DNA of 64,000 nucleotides, from assembly GCA_024235415.1 (NCBI GenBank), contig JACKML010000004.1, positions 62,001 to 126,000 on the forward strand, given 5' to 3'. The notes under the pieces are model-generated. The model saw only the letters and a list, made by a program, of their open reading frames with translations, did not search any database and was not told the DNA's origin. Numbering within the stretch: the first letter of the stretch is position 1; each line of letters starts with the position of its first letter. Below are positions 1 through 8,379 of the stretch, one piece after another. This DNA is from Chromatiaceae bacterium. GTDB lineage: Bacteria > Pseudomonadota > Gammaproteobacteria > Chromatiales > Chromatiaceae. The translations under genes were made by a program, and so were the position numbers.

Positions 1-515
1 TTGCCGCCGCCTTTCTGATAGACCTTGCGCTTGAACAGGTCGGTGCGTCGGCTGACCACGCGATCGACGAACAGGATGCCGTCGAGGTGGTCTATCTCGT
101 GTTGCGCCGCGCGCGCCTCATATCCTTCCATGTCGAACTCGAGACGTTCGCCGTACGGATCCTGGGCGACCAGGTGGATGCGGGTCGCACGGATCACGTT
201 GCCGGTGTAATCGGGCACCGACAGGCAACCCTCCCTGCCGGGTTCATATCCTTCCCAGTGAGTGATCTCGGGGTTTACCAGGACCAGGCGCCCGTGATTG
301 GGCACCGGCTTGCGCGTGGTCGAGCAGTCGAGAACCACCACCCGCTTGAAGTAACCCACTTGCGGTGCGGCGATGCCAACGGCAGCAGGGCCATTGACCC
401 GCGTCTCCTCCAGATCAGCGATGAACGCGCGCAACGCGTCATCGAACTCGGTTACCGGCGACGATTCCTGCTTCAGCGCAGGTTCGGGCAGGGTCAGGAT
501 TTCCAGGATAGCCAC
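1..515 (-). CDS. def: Peptide deformylase (partial, C-terminus beyond window)
   Basis: Removes the N-formyl group from nascent proteins; cytosolic metalloenzyme. About 171 residues are visible on the minus strand before the window edge cuts the gene. All three family motifs are seen: GIAAPQVG, EGCLS (Cys metal ligand) and QHEIDHLDG (two His ligands plus the catalytic Glu). The N-terminus (AILEILTLPEPALK) is typical of the family. I chose a GTG start at 515 because it gives the usual N-terminus; it lies 8 nt after the stop of the upstream ACT-domain gene, suggesting co-transcription. The Shine-Dalgarno is weak. The missing part is only the C-terminal tail. Confidence 0.95.
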   Translation of the reverse strand, partial: MAILEILTLPEPALKQESSPVTEFDDALRAFIADLEETRVNGPAAVGIAAPQVGYFKRVVVLDCSTTRKPVPNHGRLVLVNPEITHWEGYEPGREGCLSVPDYTGNVIRATRIHLVAQDPYGERLEFDMEGYEARAAQHEIDHLDGILFVDRVVSRRTDLFKRKVYQKGGG

Positions 516-523
516 GCCTTGAA

Positions 524-1066
524 TCAGCCTATATAGGTTTCGATCGCACTCACATTGACGTCGACGCCATCGCGTCGCAGCGGCTCGAGCGCATCCTCGA
601 TGGACTCGACCGGTGCGTCGGCCACCCCTGCGATCTGCATGATATAGACGGGCCTGTTGGCGGTACCGGCGACATCCGACTCGAGATCCAGGATGTTGAA
701 CCCGGCGGCGGCCAGCGCACCGGTGACCTGTGCCACGATGCCGGCGCGATCGGCACCGCTTACGGTCACCTGGATATTCGGCACCAGGTGCTGGTGCAGG
801 CGGGCCTGGATCGGATCGATGTGCATGCACATCCCCTGCGCCTCAATCACCGGCTTGAGACGGTCTTCGAGGAAACCGTCAGGATGGCTACCCGTCACCA
901 TCATCATGATGGTGAAGTTGCCACCGAGTCGCAGCATCGACGTCTCACCGAGGTTCAGCCCGAGGTCGAACAGCGCCTGGGTGACGGCAGCAACGATGCC
1001 GGGTTTGTCTTCGCCGATGAGCGTGAGCATGTGCCATTGATCAGTCATGGGGGTTTCTCGCTTCAT
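524..1066 (-). CDS. gcvR: GcvR-like tandem ACT-domain protein
   Basis: The 180-residue protein consists of two ACT domains. The first spans about residues 10-85 with the motif GEDKPGIVAAVTQ; the second spans about 97-178 with GADRAGIVAQVTGALA. Size and layout match GcvR, which in E. coli represses the glycine cleavage operon through GcvA in response to glycine. A second in-frame Met at residue 7 (coordinate 1048) is an equally good start. It is immediately upstream of def on the same strand and abuts pgeF. No gcv genes are visible, so target and ligand are inferred from the family only. Confidence 0.8.
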   Translation of the reverse strand: MKRETPMTDQWHMLTLIGEDKPGIVAAVTQALFDLGLNLGETSMLRLGGNFTIMMMVTGSHPDGFLEDRLKPVIEAQGMCMHIDPIQARLHQHLVPNIQVTVSGADRAGIVAQVTGALAAAGFNILDLESDVAGTANRPVYIMQIAGVADAPVESIEDALEPLRRDGVDVNVSAIETYIG

Positions 1067-1810
1067 TCAGGATTGCAGCCAGATCAGGCTCGCCATTCTG
1101 CCGGTAACGCCGTCGCGACGGTAGGAAAAGAAACGCTGCGGGTCGCTGAACGTGCAGTACCCGCCGCCGCTCACAGCAGTCACGCCCTGGCGGTCCAGGC
1201 GCAACCGTGCCAACCCGTACAGATCGGCCAGCCAGTGCCCCGGCCCATGGGCACGAAACTGGGCGGCCGCGGCCGGATCATCGGTGACGAACGCCTCGCG
1301 TACCTCGTCGCCCACCTCGAATGCCGCCGGGCCAATCGCCGGTCCCAGCCACGCCAGCAGTTCTCCGGGCGGATCGCTGAAACGTGTCAGCGTGTGTTCC
1401 AGCACACCGGCCAGCAACCCGCGCCAGCCTGCGTGGACAGCGGCGACTCGGGTCCCGGCGACATTGCACAGCAGTACTGGCAGGCAATCGGCAGTCATCA
1501 CCGCGCATACCCGGCCCGACCGGTCCTCGAAGCAGGCATCCGCGCATTCGCATGACGCCCCCGGCACACTGACCTGTGTCCCGTGGACCTGGCGCAACCA
1601 TTGCGGCTCACCCGGCAGCGCCAGCTGTGCGCGAAGGCGTGCACGATTCTCGGCCACCGCCGGCGCATCGTCTTCGACATGATCACCAAGATTCAGCCCC
1701 GCCCAGGGCCCGACACTCACCCCACCGACACGCGTCGTGCTGCATGCGCGCACGTTCGCCGGCGCCGCCCATTCGGGGCGGATGCACTCAATCTTCTGAG
1801 CTGTCGCCAT
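1067..1810 (-). CDS. pgeF: Polyphenol oxidase family protein / purine nucleoside phosphorylase (YfiH)
   Basis: About 247 residues, the usual size for the YfiH/LACC1 (DUF152) family. Members act on adenosine and inosine and edit peptidoglycan precursors; older annotations call them laccases. Diagnostic stretches are STTRVGGVS near the N-terminus, QVHGTQV, the metal-binding TADCLPVLL and AAVHAGWRGLLAG. The open frame extends upstream to 1900, but that part lies inside rluD and looks unlike coding sequence. I therefore start at the ATG at 1810 (MATAQKIEC), which overlaps the end of rluD by 23 nt. The order rluD-yfiH is conserved from E. coli. Confidence 0.9.
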   Translation of the reverse strand: MATAQKIECIRPEWAAPANVRACSTTRVGGVSVGPWAGLNLGDHVEDDAPAVAENRARLRAQLALPGEPQWLRQVHGTQVSVPGASCECADACFEDRSGRVCAVMTADCLPVLLCNVAGTRVAAVHAGWRGLLAGVLEHTLTRFSDPPGELLAWLGPAIGPAAFEVGDEVREAFVTDDPAAAAQFRAHGPGHWLADLYGLARLRLDRQGVTAVSGGGYCTFSDPQRFFSYRRDGVTGRMASLIWLQS

Positions 1811-2837
1811 ACTCATCGAAACCGTCAAAGTCGTCGAAACCGGCGTATTCCTCGTGATCGGGGTCGTGCCAGTGCACATTGGCATCGGCGGCGAGTGCAT
1901 CGATCACGGTACGCATGTCCGGCGCGATCGCACATGAGAATCGCATCGGCCGGCCGCTGACCGGATGATCGAGCTGCAGGCGCTTGGCATGCAGGGCCTG
2001 GCGCTTGAATGCGCGCAACACCTGTTTGAGTTCCTCGGACGCGCCGCCCGGCAGGTGCAGGCGTCCACCGTAGACCTGGTCGCCGAACACCGGATGGCGC
2101 AGGTGGGCCATGTGGACCCGGATCTGGTGGGTGCGGCCGGTCTCCAGCAGGACCTTGAGCAGGGTGTGTCCGCGAAACTGCTCGAGTACGCTGAAGTGCG
2201 TGACCGAAGGCTTGCCGACCGGGCTGACGGCCATCCGCGTCCGTTGTGTCGGGTGGCGGCCGATCGGCATGTCGATCGTGCCGCTGGCCGGCATGCCGCC
2301 AATCACCAGCGCGCGGTACTCGCGTTTGACCTCGCGTGCGGCGATCGCCTCGACCAGACGCTTGTGGGCACCCTGGCTGCGCCCGACCACCATCAACCCG
2401 GTCGTGTCCTTGTCCAGGCGGTGTACGATGCCGGCCCGCGGCAGCTCGATCAGGGCCGGGTCGTGAAACAGCAGGGCGTTCTGCAGTGTGCCGTCCGGAT
2501 TGCCGGCCGCCGGATGCACCACCAATCCGGCAGGCTTGTTGACCACCAGGATGTGCTCGTCCTCGAACACGATATCCAACGGGATGTCCTGCGGCACACA
2601 GGCAACCTGGTCCTCCGTGACCGCCCGCAACCGCACACGATCGCCGATCTCCACCTTGTCGCGCGGCCGACGCTGCTCGCCGTTGACGCTGACCCGGCCC
2701 TCGCGGGTCCAGGCCTGCAGGCGGCTGCGCGAAAAATCCGGAAACAGACTGGCCAGTGCCAGGTCGAGGCGCGCACCCGCCAGCTCGGCGCCGACCGTGC
2801 CGTCAAGGAGGGTTTCTTCGTGCTTCTGATCCGTCAA
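1788..2837 (-). CDS. rluD: Ribosomal large subunit pseudouridine synthase D
   Basis: Makes pseudouridines in helix 69 of 23S rRNA (1911/1915/1917 in E. coli numbering). The 349-residue protein has an N-terminal S4 RNA-binding domain (about 25-85, with SRSRLQAWTREGRVSVNG) and the RluA-type catalytic domain. The active-site segment HRLDKDTTGLMVVG (about residue 150) contains the catalytic Asp. It ends in an acidic tail (GFDDFDGFDEYGDSSED), a little longer than in E. coli. It is divergent from bamD, as in many Gammaproteobacteria, and overlaps pgeF at its 3' end. Confidence 0.96.
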   Translation of the reverse strand: MTDQKHEETLLDGTVGAELAGARLDLALASLFPDFSRSRLQAWTREGRVSVNGEQRRPRDKVEIGDRVRLRAVTEDQVACVPQDIPLDIVFEDEHILVVNKPAGLVVHPAAGNPDGTLQNALLFHDPALIELPRAGIVHRLDKDTTGLMVVGRSQGAHKRLVEAIAAREVKREYRALVIGGMPASGTIDMPIGRHPTQRTRMAVSPVGKPSVTHFSVLEQFRGHTLLKVLLETGRTHQIRVHMAHLRHPVFGDQVYGGRLHLPGGASEELKQVLRAFKRQALHAKRLQLDHPVSGRPMRFSCAIAPDMRTVIDALAADANVHWHDPDHEEYAGFDDFDGFDEYGDSSED

Positions 2838-2860
2838 GGTGGTTCCGGTATAATCGCGCG
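2820..2860 (+). promoter_or_regulatory. Candidate bamD promoter
   Basis: A perfect TATAAT lies at 2849-2854, 35 nt before the bamD ATG, in the short rluD/bamD divergent gap. The best -35 match (TTCTGA, 2824-2829) has a long 19-bp spacer, so only the -10 element is convincing. Confidence 0.4.
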
Positions 2861-2888
2861 TCTACTTCGAGATTGTGGATTATCACCC

Positions 2889-3707
2889 ATGTCGCGCACC
2901 GTCTGGTCAGTTTTGCTCATAGCCCTGCTGTTGTCGGGCTGCTCCCTGTTCAAGGAAAAGGACGAGACGCTCGGCTGGAGCCAGCAGAAGCTGTTTACCG
3001 AGGCCACCGACGAGATGCGCAGCGGTAACTACGAGAAGGCAATCAAGTACTACGAGATCCTCGAGTCACGCTATCCGTTTGGCAAGTACGCGCACCAGGC
3101 ACAACTCAACGTCGCCTACGCGTACTACAAGGATTCCCAGCCGGAATCCGCGCTCGCCGCAGCCGACCGCTTCATCAAGCTGCACCCGCAGCATCCGTCG
3201 ACCGCCTACGCCTACTACCTGCGCGGACTGGTCAACTTCAACCGCAGCCTGGGCTTCCTCGACCGCTTCCTGCCGACCGATACCTCACAGCGGGACCCGG
3301 GGGCGGCGCTCGACTCCTACAAGGACTTTGGCGAGCTGCTTCGGCTGTTCCCAAACAGCGAATACACGGCAGATGCCGCACAACGCATGCTCTACCTGCG
3401 CAACAACCTGGCGCGGCTGGAGGTCAAGGTGGCGCAGTACTACATGCGTCGAGGGGCCTACCTGGCCGCGGCAAACCGTGCTGAATTCGTGGTCCAGAAC
3501 TACCAGCGCACGCCGGCGCTGCGCGACGCATTGGAACTGATGATATCGGCCTACACGGCCCTGGGCATGGACGAACTGGCGAGCGATACGCAGCGCGTGC
3601 TGGCCCTCAATGAAGACAACGGCAGCCTGATCCCCGACCCGCAGATCGTCGAGGACAAACCGTTGGGACAGGAAGTCTGGGAGTTCTTTGAACTCGACAA
3701 GAACTGA
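2889..3707 (+). CDS. bamD: Outer membrane protein assembly factor BamD (lipoprotein)
   Basis: Essential lipoprotein of the Bam complex that inserts beta-barrel proteins into the outer membrane. The 272-residue product begins with a lipoprotein signal ending LLLSGC (Cys18). It then shows TPR-type helical repeats, with typical BamD text such as NYEKAIKYYEILESRYPFGKY, SALAAADRFIKLHP and AYYLRGLVNF. The frame is open far upstream over rluD, but the ATG at 2889 is the start that gives a lipoprotein signal. It is divergent from rluD. Confidence 0.97.
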   Translation: MSRTVWSVLLIALLLSGCSLFKEKDETLGWSQQKLFTEATDEMRSGNYEKAIKYYEILESRYPFGKYAHQAQLNVAYAYYKDSQPESALAAADRFIKLHPQHPSTAYAYYLRGLVNFNRSLGFLDRFLPTDTSQRDPGAALDSYKDFGELLRLFPNSEYTADAAQRMLYLRNNLARLEVKVAQYYMRRGAYLAAANRAEFVVQNYQRTPALRDALELMISAYTALGMDELASDTQRVLALNEDNGSLIPDPQIVEDKPLGQEVWEFFELDKN

Positions 3708-3741
3708 GGGATCTGTAACGGGATTGGCCATTCGGCCGAGC

Positions 3742-3800
3742 GATCGGCCGGAGGTTGGCCACCTACAGGCAGTCGTAGGAGCCGAGCCCTCTCGGCGATC
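3742..3800. repeat. REP-type palindromic repeat pair, locus A
   Basis: A degenerate inverted copy (3742-3766, ending CCTAC) is followed after 8 nt by a forward copy (3775-3800) with head GTAGGAG, stem CCGAG/CTCGG and loop CCCT. It belongs to the same family as the loci at 5942-6166 and 18418-18584. Here the two GTAG heads face each other, whereas at the other loci they point outwards. It lies between the 3' ends of bamD and the PII gene. Confidence 0.8.
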
Positions 3801-3821
3801 CCTCCAGGGGCCGGCACCCGC

Positions 3822-4160
3822 TCAGATCGCGTCGTTGTCCTGCTCGCCGGTGCGGATTCGCACAATCTTGCCAACATCCGTCACGAAGATCTTGCCGTCG
3901 CCGATCTTGCCGGTACGCGCCGCACTGGTGATCGCCTCGATACAGGCATCGACCTGATCATCGGCGATAACCACCTCGATCTTCAGCTTGGGCAGGAAGT
4001 CGACGACGTATTCGGCGCCACGATACAACTCGGTGTGCCCTTTCTGGCGCCCGAACCCCTTCACCTCGATCGCGGTCATGCCGGTGACGCCAATGCCTGA
4101 CAGGCTCTCGCGCACGTCATCCAGTTTGAACGGCTTGATAATCGCCTCGATTTTCTTCAT
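3822..4160 (-). CDS. glnB: Nitrogen regulatory protein P-II
   Basis: Trimeric signal protein that senses 2-oxoglutarate, ATP/ADP and, through uridylylation, glutamine. The 112-residue length is exactly that of the family. It shows MKKIEAIIKPFKLDDV at the N-terminus, the T-loop (about 37-55) with the uridylylation target Tyr51 and a second Tyr46, and the nucleotide-binding TGKIGDGKIFV. I start at the ATG at 4160; the frame is open to 4214, but the extra residues do not look like P-II. It follows nadE with a 59-nt gap. GlnB and GlnK cannot be told apart here; no amtB is adjacent. Confidence 0.93.
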   Translation of the reverse strand: MKKIEAIIKPFKLDDVRESLSGIGVTGMTAIEVKGFGRQKGHTELYRGAEYVVDFLPKLKIEVVIADDQVDACIEAITSAARTGKIGDGKIFVTDVGKIVRIRTGEQDNDAI

Positions 4161-4219
4161 GCAAAACTCCCCCAGAGCAGTGTTCGCTTCGGTGATGGCA
4201 CCAAAGCGGGTCATTTTAG

Positions 4220-5815
4220 TCAGAATCCGTTAACGATGGGATACCGTCGGTCCCGTCCATAAGCCCGCCGGGTGATCTTGACGCCCGGCGGCGCCTGGCG
4301 ACGCTTGTATTCATTGCGATCGACGAGGCGCGCAACACGTTGCACCACCGCCCGCTGGTAACCGGCGGCAACAATCTCGTCGATCGATTCGTCCTGTTCG
4401 ACATAACGCGCGATGATCGCGTCGAGGATCTCGTAGTCCGGCAGGCTGTCGGAATCCTTCTGCTCCGGCCGCAACTCCGCCGATGGCGGCCGGTCGATCA
4501 CCCGCTGCGGTATCACCTCGCCATCGCGATTGCGCCAACGGGCAAGACGATACACGAGAAGCTTGGGTACGTCCTTCAAAGGCGCAAAGCCGCCGGCCAT
4601 GTCGCCGTAAAGCGTTGCGTAACCGACCGACATCTCGCTCTTGTTGCCAGTGGTCAGCAGCATGCGCCCGCGCTTGTTGCTGATCGCCATCAGAATGATG
4701 CCGCGACAACGCGCCTGGATGTTCTCCTCGGTGACATCCGGCTTCGCATCCGCAAAGGTGTCTGACAGCATGTCGAGAAAGGCACTGAAGGCCGGCTCGA
4801 TTGGAATCACCTGGTAGGCCACGCCCATCGACTCGGCCTGGCGGCTCGCGTCGGCGTTGCTGATATCGGCGGTGTAGCGTGACGGCATCGACACCGCCTC
4901 GACATTGTCCGCGCCCAGGGCATCCACGGCGATCGCCAGCGTCAGTGCCGAATCGATGCCACCGGAAAGACCGAGCACCACCGACGCGAATCCGTTCTTC
5001 GCCACATAGTCGCGTGTACCCATGACCAGCGCGCGATACACCTCTTCTTCAGTGCCAGGGAAAGGCTGCACCGATGCGGGCTGCGGCACGCCTCCCTCCA
5101 GCATGACCAGGGTCTCGGCCTCCTCGAAGAAGGCGCTGCGCTGTCGTAACCGACCCCTGGCATCGACCACGAACGAGCCGCCGTCGAACACCAGCTCGTC
5201 CTGTCCGCCGACCAGATTGACATACAGCACAGCCACACCGAAACGTGCCGCGCGTTCCGCCACCAGGGTCTCGCGCTGCATCGCCTTGCCCTGATGAAAC
5301 GGTGATGCATTGAGGTTGAGCAGTACCTGCGCACCCGCGGACGCGGCGCGCTGCACCGGCTGGTCGTACCAGATATCCTCGCAGATGCTGACACCGAAAC
5401 GCGTACCCCCCTGATCGAAGACGGCCGCGTTGGCGCCGGCCTCGAAATACCGGTGTTCGTCGAAAACACTGTAGTTCGGCAGTTTCATCTTTCGGTACTC
5501 GACCTCGACCACGCCGTCGCGCAGCACGCCGGCCGCGTTGTAGCGCACACCGTCGCGCAGCGCCGGGTAGCCGACGACCAGCGTGATACCGACCGCCGCA
5601 TGTGCAATCTCCTGCAGGGCAGCCGCGATACGGGTATCGCAGGCCGGGCGCAGCAGCAGGTCCTCCGGCGGATAGGACGTCAGGGTCAGTTCGGGAAAGA
5701 CGACGATGTCGGCCTTGCCGCGCAACCGCTCGGCGCAATCGATGACGCGTCGGGCGTTGCCGGCAATGTCCCCGACCAGCAGATTGATCTGCGCAAGTGC
5801 AACCGTTGTCGTCAC
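4220..5815 (-). CDS. nadE: Glutamine-dependent NAD+ synthetase
   Basis: Makes NAD+ from deamido-NAD+, ATP and glutamine. The 531-residue protein is a fusion of an N-terminal nitrilase-type glutaminase and a C-terminal synthetase. The glutaminase triad is visible as Glu42 (VFPELTLTSYPPED), Lys111 (YRKMKLPN) and Cys145 (VSICEDIWY). The synthetase P-loop SGGIDS is at 284-289. It is directly upstream of a P-II gene on the same strand. A complex between glutamine-dependent NadE and P-II is known from Azospirillum, so the pairing may be functional (inference). Confidence 0.96.
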   Translation of the reverse strand: MTTTVALAQINLLVGDIAGNARRVIDCAERLRGKADIVVFPELTLTSYPPEDLLLRPACDTRIAAALQEIAHAAVGITLVVGYPALRDGVRYNAAGVLRDGVVEVEYRKMKLPNYSVFDEHRYFEAGANAAVFDQGGTRFGVSICEDIWYDQPVQRAASAGAQVLLNLNASPFHQGKAMQRETLVAERAARFGVAVLYVNLVGGQDELVFDGGSFVVDARGRLRQRSAFFEEAETLVMLEGGVPQPASVQPFPGTEEEVYRALVMGTRDYVAKNGFASVVLGLSGGIDSALTLAIAVDALGADNVEAVSMPSRYTADISNADASRQAESMGVAYQVIPIEPAFSAFLDMLSDTFADAKPDVTEENIQARCRGIILMAISNKRGRMLLTTGNKSEMSVGYATLYGDMAGGFAPLKDVPKLLVYRLARWRNRDGEVIPQRVIDRPPSAELRPEQKDSDSLPDYEILDAIIARYVEQDESIDEIVAAGYQRAVVQRVARLVDRNEYKRRQAPPGVKITRRAYGRDRRYPIVNGF

Positions 5816-5941
5816 CTTGAGACAGTCTCCTCGAAATATTTGGCCGGAACGGCCGGAAAGGTTATCGCGGCAGGCCTGGATGCGGAAGATCCGTGACGGA
5901 GCGGCTGCCGGCGTGCAGAGATTACACCAATAGCCACTCCC

Positions 5942-6166
5942 GTAGGAGGCCAGCCCTCTGGCCGATCGCTTCGGCGCGTGGGATCGCCGAGGGGGCTCGG
6001 CTCCTACAACCGAATCATCCTTACCCTGTAGGAGGCCAGCCCTCTGGCCGATCGCTTCGGGCCGTGGGATCGCCGAGGGGGCTCGGCTCCTACAACCGAA
6101 TCATCCTTATCCTTAACCTGTAGGAGGCCAGCCCTCTGGCCGATCGCCGAGGGGACTCGGCTCCTG
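5942..6166. repeat. REP/BIME-like repeat array, locus B (three units)
   Basis: The gap upstream of nadE and downstream of sucD holds two near-identical 66-nt units at 5942-6007 and 6028-6093, and a third unit with a central deletion at 6120-6166. Each unit is a pair of inverted REPs. The left half is GTAGGAG with stem GCCAG/CTGGC; the right half, read on the minus strand, is GTAGGAG with stem CCGAG/CTCGG. Between units lies a conserved linker (AACCGAATCATCCTTA). Unit spacing is 86 and 92 nt. No gene is seen in 5816-6174. Confidence 0.9.
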
Positions 6167-6174
6167 CAGACCGC

Positions 6175-7044
6175 TCAGGCGAGCAGTTCGGCCATGCGCG
6201 CACCGATCTGCGCCGGTGAGCGCACGGTGGCGACACCGGCCTCTTCGAGTGCCGCGAACTTGCCGTCCGCAGTGCCCTTGCCACCACTGATGATCGCACC
6301 CGCATGACCCATGCGCTTGCCTGCCGGCGCGGTAACCCCGGCGATATAGGCGACCACCGGCTTGCCGACCTTGTCGGCGATGAACTCGGCGGCGTCCTCC
6401 TCGGCGCTGCCACCGATCTCGCCGACCATCACGATGCCCTTGGTCTGGCGGTCCTTCTGGAACAGTTCCAGGCAGTCGATGAAATTCATCCCGTGGATCG
6501 GGTCGCCGCCGATGCCGACGCAGGTGCTCTGCCCCAGGCCATGTCGCGTGGTCTGGAATACCGCCTCGTAAGTCAGGGTGCCGGAACGTGACACGATGCC
6601 GACCTTGCCCTTCTTGTGGATGGCGCCGGGCATGATGCCGATCTTGCATTCGCCCGGCGTGATCACGCCCGGACAGTTCGGGCCGACCAGACGCACGTCA
6701 CTGCCAGCCAGTGCCGCGCGCACCTTGAGCATATCGAGCACCGGGATGCCCTCGGTGATGCACACCACGACCTTGATGCCGGCGTCGGCGGCCTCGAGGA
6801 TGGCATCGGCAGCGAAGGCTGCCGGTACGTAGATCATGCTGGCGTCAGCGCCAGTCTCGGCCACGGCGTCGTGTACGGTGTCGAACACCGGCCGCTCCAG
6901 ATGGTGCTGCCCCCCCTTGCCGGGCGTCACGCCACCGACCAGGTTGGTGCCATAGGCGATCGCCTGCTCGGAGTGGAAGGTACCCTGCTTGCCGGTGAAG
7001 CCCTGGCAGATCACCTTGGTGTGCTTGTTGATCAGGATGCTCAT
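6175..7044 (-). CDS. sucD: Succinyl-CoA synthetase (ADP-forming) alpha subunit
   Basis: TCA-cycle enzyme that couples succinyl-CoA cleavage to nucleotide triphosphate formation. The 289 residues equal the E. coli length. The N-terminal CoA-binding Rossmann domain shows ICQGFTGKQGTFHSEQA, and the C-terminal ligase domain holds the phospho-His segment GHAGAIISGGKGTA. The start is the ATG at 7044 (MSILINKHTK); the frame is open further upstream but runs into sucC. It lies 16 nt downstream of sucC in an operon and ends just 8 nt before the repeat array. Confidence 0.97.
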   Translation of the reverse strand: MSILINKHTKVICQGFTGKQGTFHSEQAIAYGTNLVGGVTPGKGGQHHLERPVFDTVHDAVAETGADASMIYVPAAFAADAILEAADAGIKVVVCITEGIPVLDMLKVRAALAGSDVRLVGPNCPGVITPGECKIGIMPGAIHKKGKVGIVSRSGTLTYEAVFQTTRHGLGQSTCVGIGGDPIHGMNFIDCLELFQKDRQTKGIVMVGEIGGSAEEDAAEFIADKVGKPVVAYIAGVTAPAGKRMGHAGAIISGGKGTADGKFAALEEAGVATVRSPAQIGARMAELLA

Positions 7045-7060
7045 GTCTTCCCCTACAGGT

Positions 7061-8245
7061 TCAGGAACGCTTCGCGCGCGAACGCTTGCGTGCGGCCGCC
7101 ACCACTTTTTCTGCGGCCTCGGTGAGGTCGGATGCGGTCTGCAGCGCCAGGCCACTCTGGTTGAGCAACGCCAGGCCCTGCTCAGCATTGGTGCCTTCGA
7201 GGCGGATCACCACAGGCACCTGGATGCCGACCTCGCGCACTGCATTGATGATCCCCTCGGCGATAAGGTCGCAGCGCACGATGCCACCGAAGATATTCAC
7301 CAGCACCGCCTTCACCTTGTCATCCGACAGGATGATCTTGAAGGCCTCGGCGACGCGTTCTGCGGTGGTACCGCCACCGACGTCGAGGAAGTTGGCCGGC
7401 TTCCCGCCATGCAGTTGCACCAGATCCATCGTCGCCATCGCCAGGCCGGCGCCGTTCACCATGCAGCCGATGTTGCCGTCCAGGGTGATGTAGTTGAGGT
7501 CGTGTTCGGCAGCCGCCGCCTCACGCGGGTCCTCCTGGCTGATGTCACGCATCGCCAGCAGATCCTTGTGGCGATACAGCGCATTGCTGTCGAGATTGAT
7601 CTTGGCATCCAGCGCGATCAGGTCTCCGTTGGACGTGACCACCAGCGGGTTGATCTCGACCAGGCTGGCGTCTTCGCTGTGGAACAGCTTGACCAGACCG
7701 AACAGGATCTTCTGGAACTGCTTGACCTGGTCCGGGTTGAAACCGAGCGCGAAGCCCAGCCGACGCGCCTGATAGGGCTGGATACCGGTCGCCGGGTCGA
7801 TCAGCGTGGTGATGAGTTTTTCCGGCGTCTTCGCCGCGACCTCTTCGATGTTCATGCCACCGGCTCGCGACGCCATGATCAGCACCCGCCGGGTCGCACG
7901 ATCCACCAAAGCACTGAGATACAGCTCCTCGGCGATATCGGTCGGTTCTTCCACCAGGATATGGCTGACCGGAAGACCATCGGCGCCGGTCTGCTTGGTG
8001 ACCAGGCGATTGGCGAGCATGCGCCGCGCCTCTTTCTCGACCTTGGCCGCGGTATTGACCAGCACCACGCCGCCGGCCTTGCCGCGCCCGCCGGTATGCG
8101 CCTGTGCCTTGACCACCCACTTGCCGCCGCCCAGGTCCTCGGCCGCGCGCCGCGCCTCCTTGGCGCTGTCCGCCGCATAACCCAAAGGCACCGGTATGCC
8201 GTAGCCGGCAAATAGCTTTTTAGACTGGAATTCGTGTAGGTTCAC
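7061..8245 (-). CDS. sucC: Succinyl-CoA synthetase beta subunit
   Basis: Partner of SucD. The 394-residue protein has an ATP-grasp domain (NLHEFQSKKLFAGYGIPVP at the start, VVKAQAHTGGRGKAGGV near residue 45) and the C-terminal CoA-ligase domain (FLDVGGGTTAERV). The GTG start at 8245 has a GGGA about 10 nt upstream and gives the standard N-terminus. The C-terminus carries a short Arg/Lys-rich tail (ARKRSRAKRS), a few residues beyond E. coli SucC. It is divergent from pilS. Confidence 0.96.
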   Translation of the reverse strand: MNLHEFQSKKLFAGYGIPVPLGYAADSAKEARRAAEDLGGGKWVVKAQAHTGGRGKAGGVVLVNTAAKVEKEARRMLANRLVTKQTGADGLPVSHILVEEPTDIAEELYLSALVDRATRRVLIMASRAGGMNIEEVAAKTPEKLITTLIDPATGIQPYQARRLGFALGFNPDQVKQFQKILFGLVKLFHSEDASLVEINPLVVTSNGDLIALDAKINLDSNALYRHKDLLAMRDISQEDPREAAAAEHDLNYITLDGNIGCMVNGAGLAMATMDLVQLHGGKPANFLDVGGGTTAERVAEAFKIILSDDKVKAVLVNIFGGIVRCDLIAEGIINAVREVGIQVPVVIRLEGTNAEQGLALLNQSGLALQTASDLTEAAEKVVAAARKRSRAKRS

Positions 8246-8276
8246 CGTGAGATCCCATGCAGCGTCGACTGGCTGC

Positions 8277-8305
8277 ATTCTGGTGCAGAACAGCGGCAAG
8301 CGCAA
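8277..8305 (-). promoter_or_regulatory. Candidate sucCD promoter
   Basis: On the minus strand, TTGCGC (8300-8305) and CAGAAT (8277-8282) are separated by 17 bp. This would start transcription about 25 nt before the sucC GTG. It is a plausible sigma-70 site, but neither hexamer is strong. Confidence 0.35.
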
Positions 8306-8379
8306 AAAGACAAATCACTGCTGACTATTAGGCACCACCGGGGGTTTGTCTCCGGCGGCAGATTCACGGCGGACAAGGG

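Noticed and set aside
5942..6166. CRISPR-like array upstream of nadE
   Set aside because: Units are inverted palindromic pairs of about 66 nt with an almost constant linker, not short direct repeats with unique spacers, and no cas gene is present.
6989..8215. A 408-codon plus-strand open frame opposite sucC
   Set aside because: Shadow of sucC; also overlaps its functional start region without a promoter or plausible protein.
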